DNA of 64,000 nucleotides, taken from Isoetes taiwanensis (lineage: Eukaryota; Streptophyta; Lycopodiopsida; Isoetales; Isoetaceae). Position numbers and translations under genes: made by a program. Below are positions 63,196-64,000 of the stretch, one piece after another. The stretch is taken from the NCBI GenBank assembly GCA_021234155.1, contig JAJEKV010000008.1, positions 23,629,931-23,693,930 on the forward strand. Reading direction: 5' to 3'. Under the pieces are notes generated by a model, which searched no databases, was not told the origin of the DNA, and saw only the letters and a program-made list of their open reading frames with translations. How positions within the stretch are numbered: position 1 is the first letter of the stretch; each line of letters opens with the position of its first letter.

Positions 63196-63378
63196 GAGAG
63201 TCAAGGGAACTGCTGAGAGAGGAGAAAATGCCAATGAGAAGTCGATGAAGAACCTGCAAGAAATAGCGATCCCCAAACGAACTAGAGCCCCAGAAAATGC
63301 ATGCAATGCATGCATTCATAGGAGAGATGCATGCTCGCCCATTCGAGAATATCGATCTGATGGCTCGGATCGATGTCA
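63196..63378 (-). repeat. Direct repeat flanking the LINE, right copy
   Basis: Counterpart of 57,786-57,972, beginning about 100 bases upstream of ORF1 in element orientation. Here the (ATGC) run is short (ATGCATGCAATGCATGCAT). Its position suggests it could be the 5' untranslated/promoter part of the LINE, in which case the left copy would be a fragment of a second LINE. Confidence 0.7.
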
Positions 63379-64000
63379 TTCTTCTTAACATATGTAGGCC
63401 ATTGCTATAAATTTTGTAAATCAAGTCCACATTGTTTGCGTGCATATCCACATGAGAGGTAGTGTAGGGCAGTGAGGACAAAAAATTACAAGATAACTAT
63501 GTAGTAAAGACCATTATGCACATATACCTAAAACAATGTGTATTAAACAATCATAGTATACCCCACAATGTGTATCCAAAATGAAGGAGTGCGATCCACG
63601 ACTTAATTTTCTCACAAATGCCGAGGGTAATAATCCCACGGTCTCCCACGACTCTCTTGAAGGTGGCTTCCTCATGAATATGCCCAAACATTAATGATCA
63701 AAATCCTAAATGCTTTTGTTGAAATTAATCGTTTATCATATTAATATTACTTGTGTGGTGATGATTTATTGGATATTGTGACTATTGTGGCAATTGGGAG
63801 GGTCCAACAACATGGGTTTATTTCAGATTTCTCGGCCTTCATGGTCGAATAGCCACTGCACCGAACAAGAAAACTAGTGAAGAAGCTGATAATATAGCAT
63901 GGCCAAGCAACGTTGGAAGTATAGAATTAACTCTGTACCTACATCAATGTGCCATTTCCCAAATTGCACACAGGCTTTCATGTTATTACTTGGCATGCTC
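63379..64000. other. Unassigned DNA at window end
   Basis: AT-rich sequence without a recognisable gene, repeat or element edge. Confidence 0.5.

Overview
The window looks like nuclear DNA of a land plant with a large, transposon-rich genome. The evidence is an intron-rich plant-type intracellular LRR gene, a retrocopy of a plant cytosolic-type triosephosphate isomerase, a telobox-like element upstream of an intact split gene, and a mix of Copia, L1-type LINE, other LINE, Helitron and non-autonomous LTR elements. I cannot name the species; a fern, lycophyte or gymnosperm would fit, but that is inference. Nothing here is bacterial: no operons, no CRISPR array, and no rRNA or tRNA gene that I can support.

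Layout. 1-10,227 and 17,550-27,481 are two direct copies of one segment of about 10 kb. Each copy holds, left to right: a Copia primer-binding site, a gag start fused to an intronless TPI retrocopy and a (TATC)n tail; a minus-strand LINE 3' part with a (TAA)n tail; and a nine-exon LRR gene on the minus strand. Between the copies, 10,228-17,549 holds a short TRIM-like LTR element (10.7-13.4 kb), a T-rich strand-biased stretch (13.4-15.3 kb) ending in a LINE 3' module, and unassigned DNA. 27.5-28.3 kb has a decayed Copia reverse transcriptase. 28.3-33.7 kb is mostly unassigned, with a possible MITE and a possible first exon. 33.77-34.76 kb is a Helitron 3' end with a helicase remnant. 34.9-36.6 kb is the best intact gene: a 404-residue coiled-coil, proline-rich protein in five exons. 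37.1-43.2 kb is LINE/L1 debris. 43.2-54.6 kb is one large minus-strand LTR element with no recognisable pol. LINE fragments follow at 54.7-56.7 kb. A nearly full-length, GC-rich LINE with a coiled-coil ORF1 fills 58.1-63.2 kb on the minus strand.

The two cellular genes are unrelated; the rest is transposon history (capture, nesting, decay). Two systematic features cross all elements. First, direct duplications recur at an offset of exactly 136 bp (23 of 24 cases found; one is 137). Second, copy-to-copy differences concentrate at CAG/CTG inside transposons but not in the LRR gene. Both look technical, and they must be understood before small frameshifts here are read as biology. The most interesting biological leads are an ORF opening with a histone H3-tail sequence and an array of conserved hairpins, both in the leader of the large LTR element, and the Copia-TPI-LINE-tail chimera.
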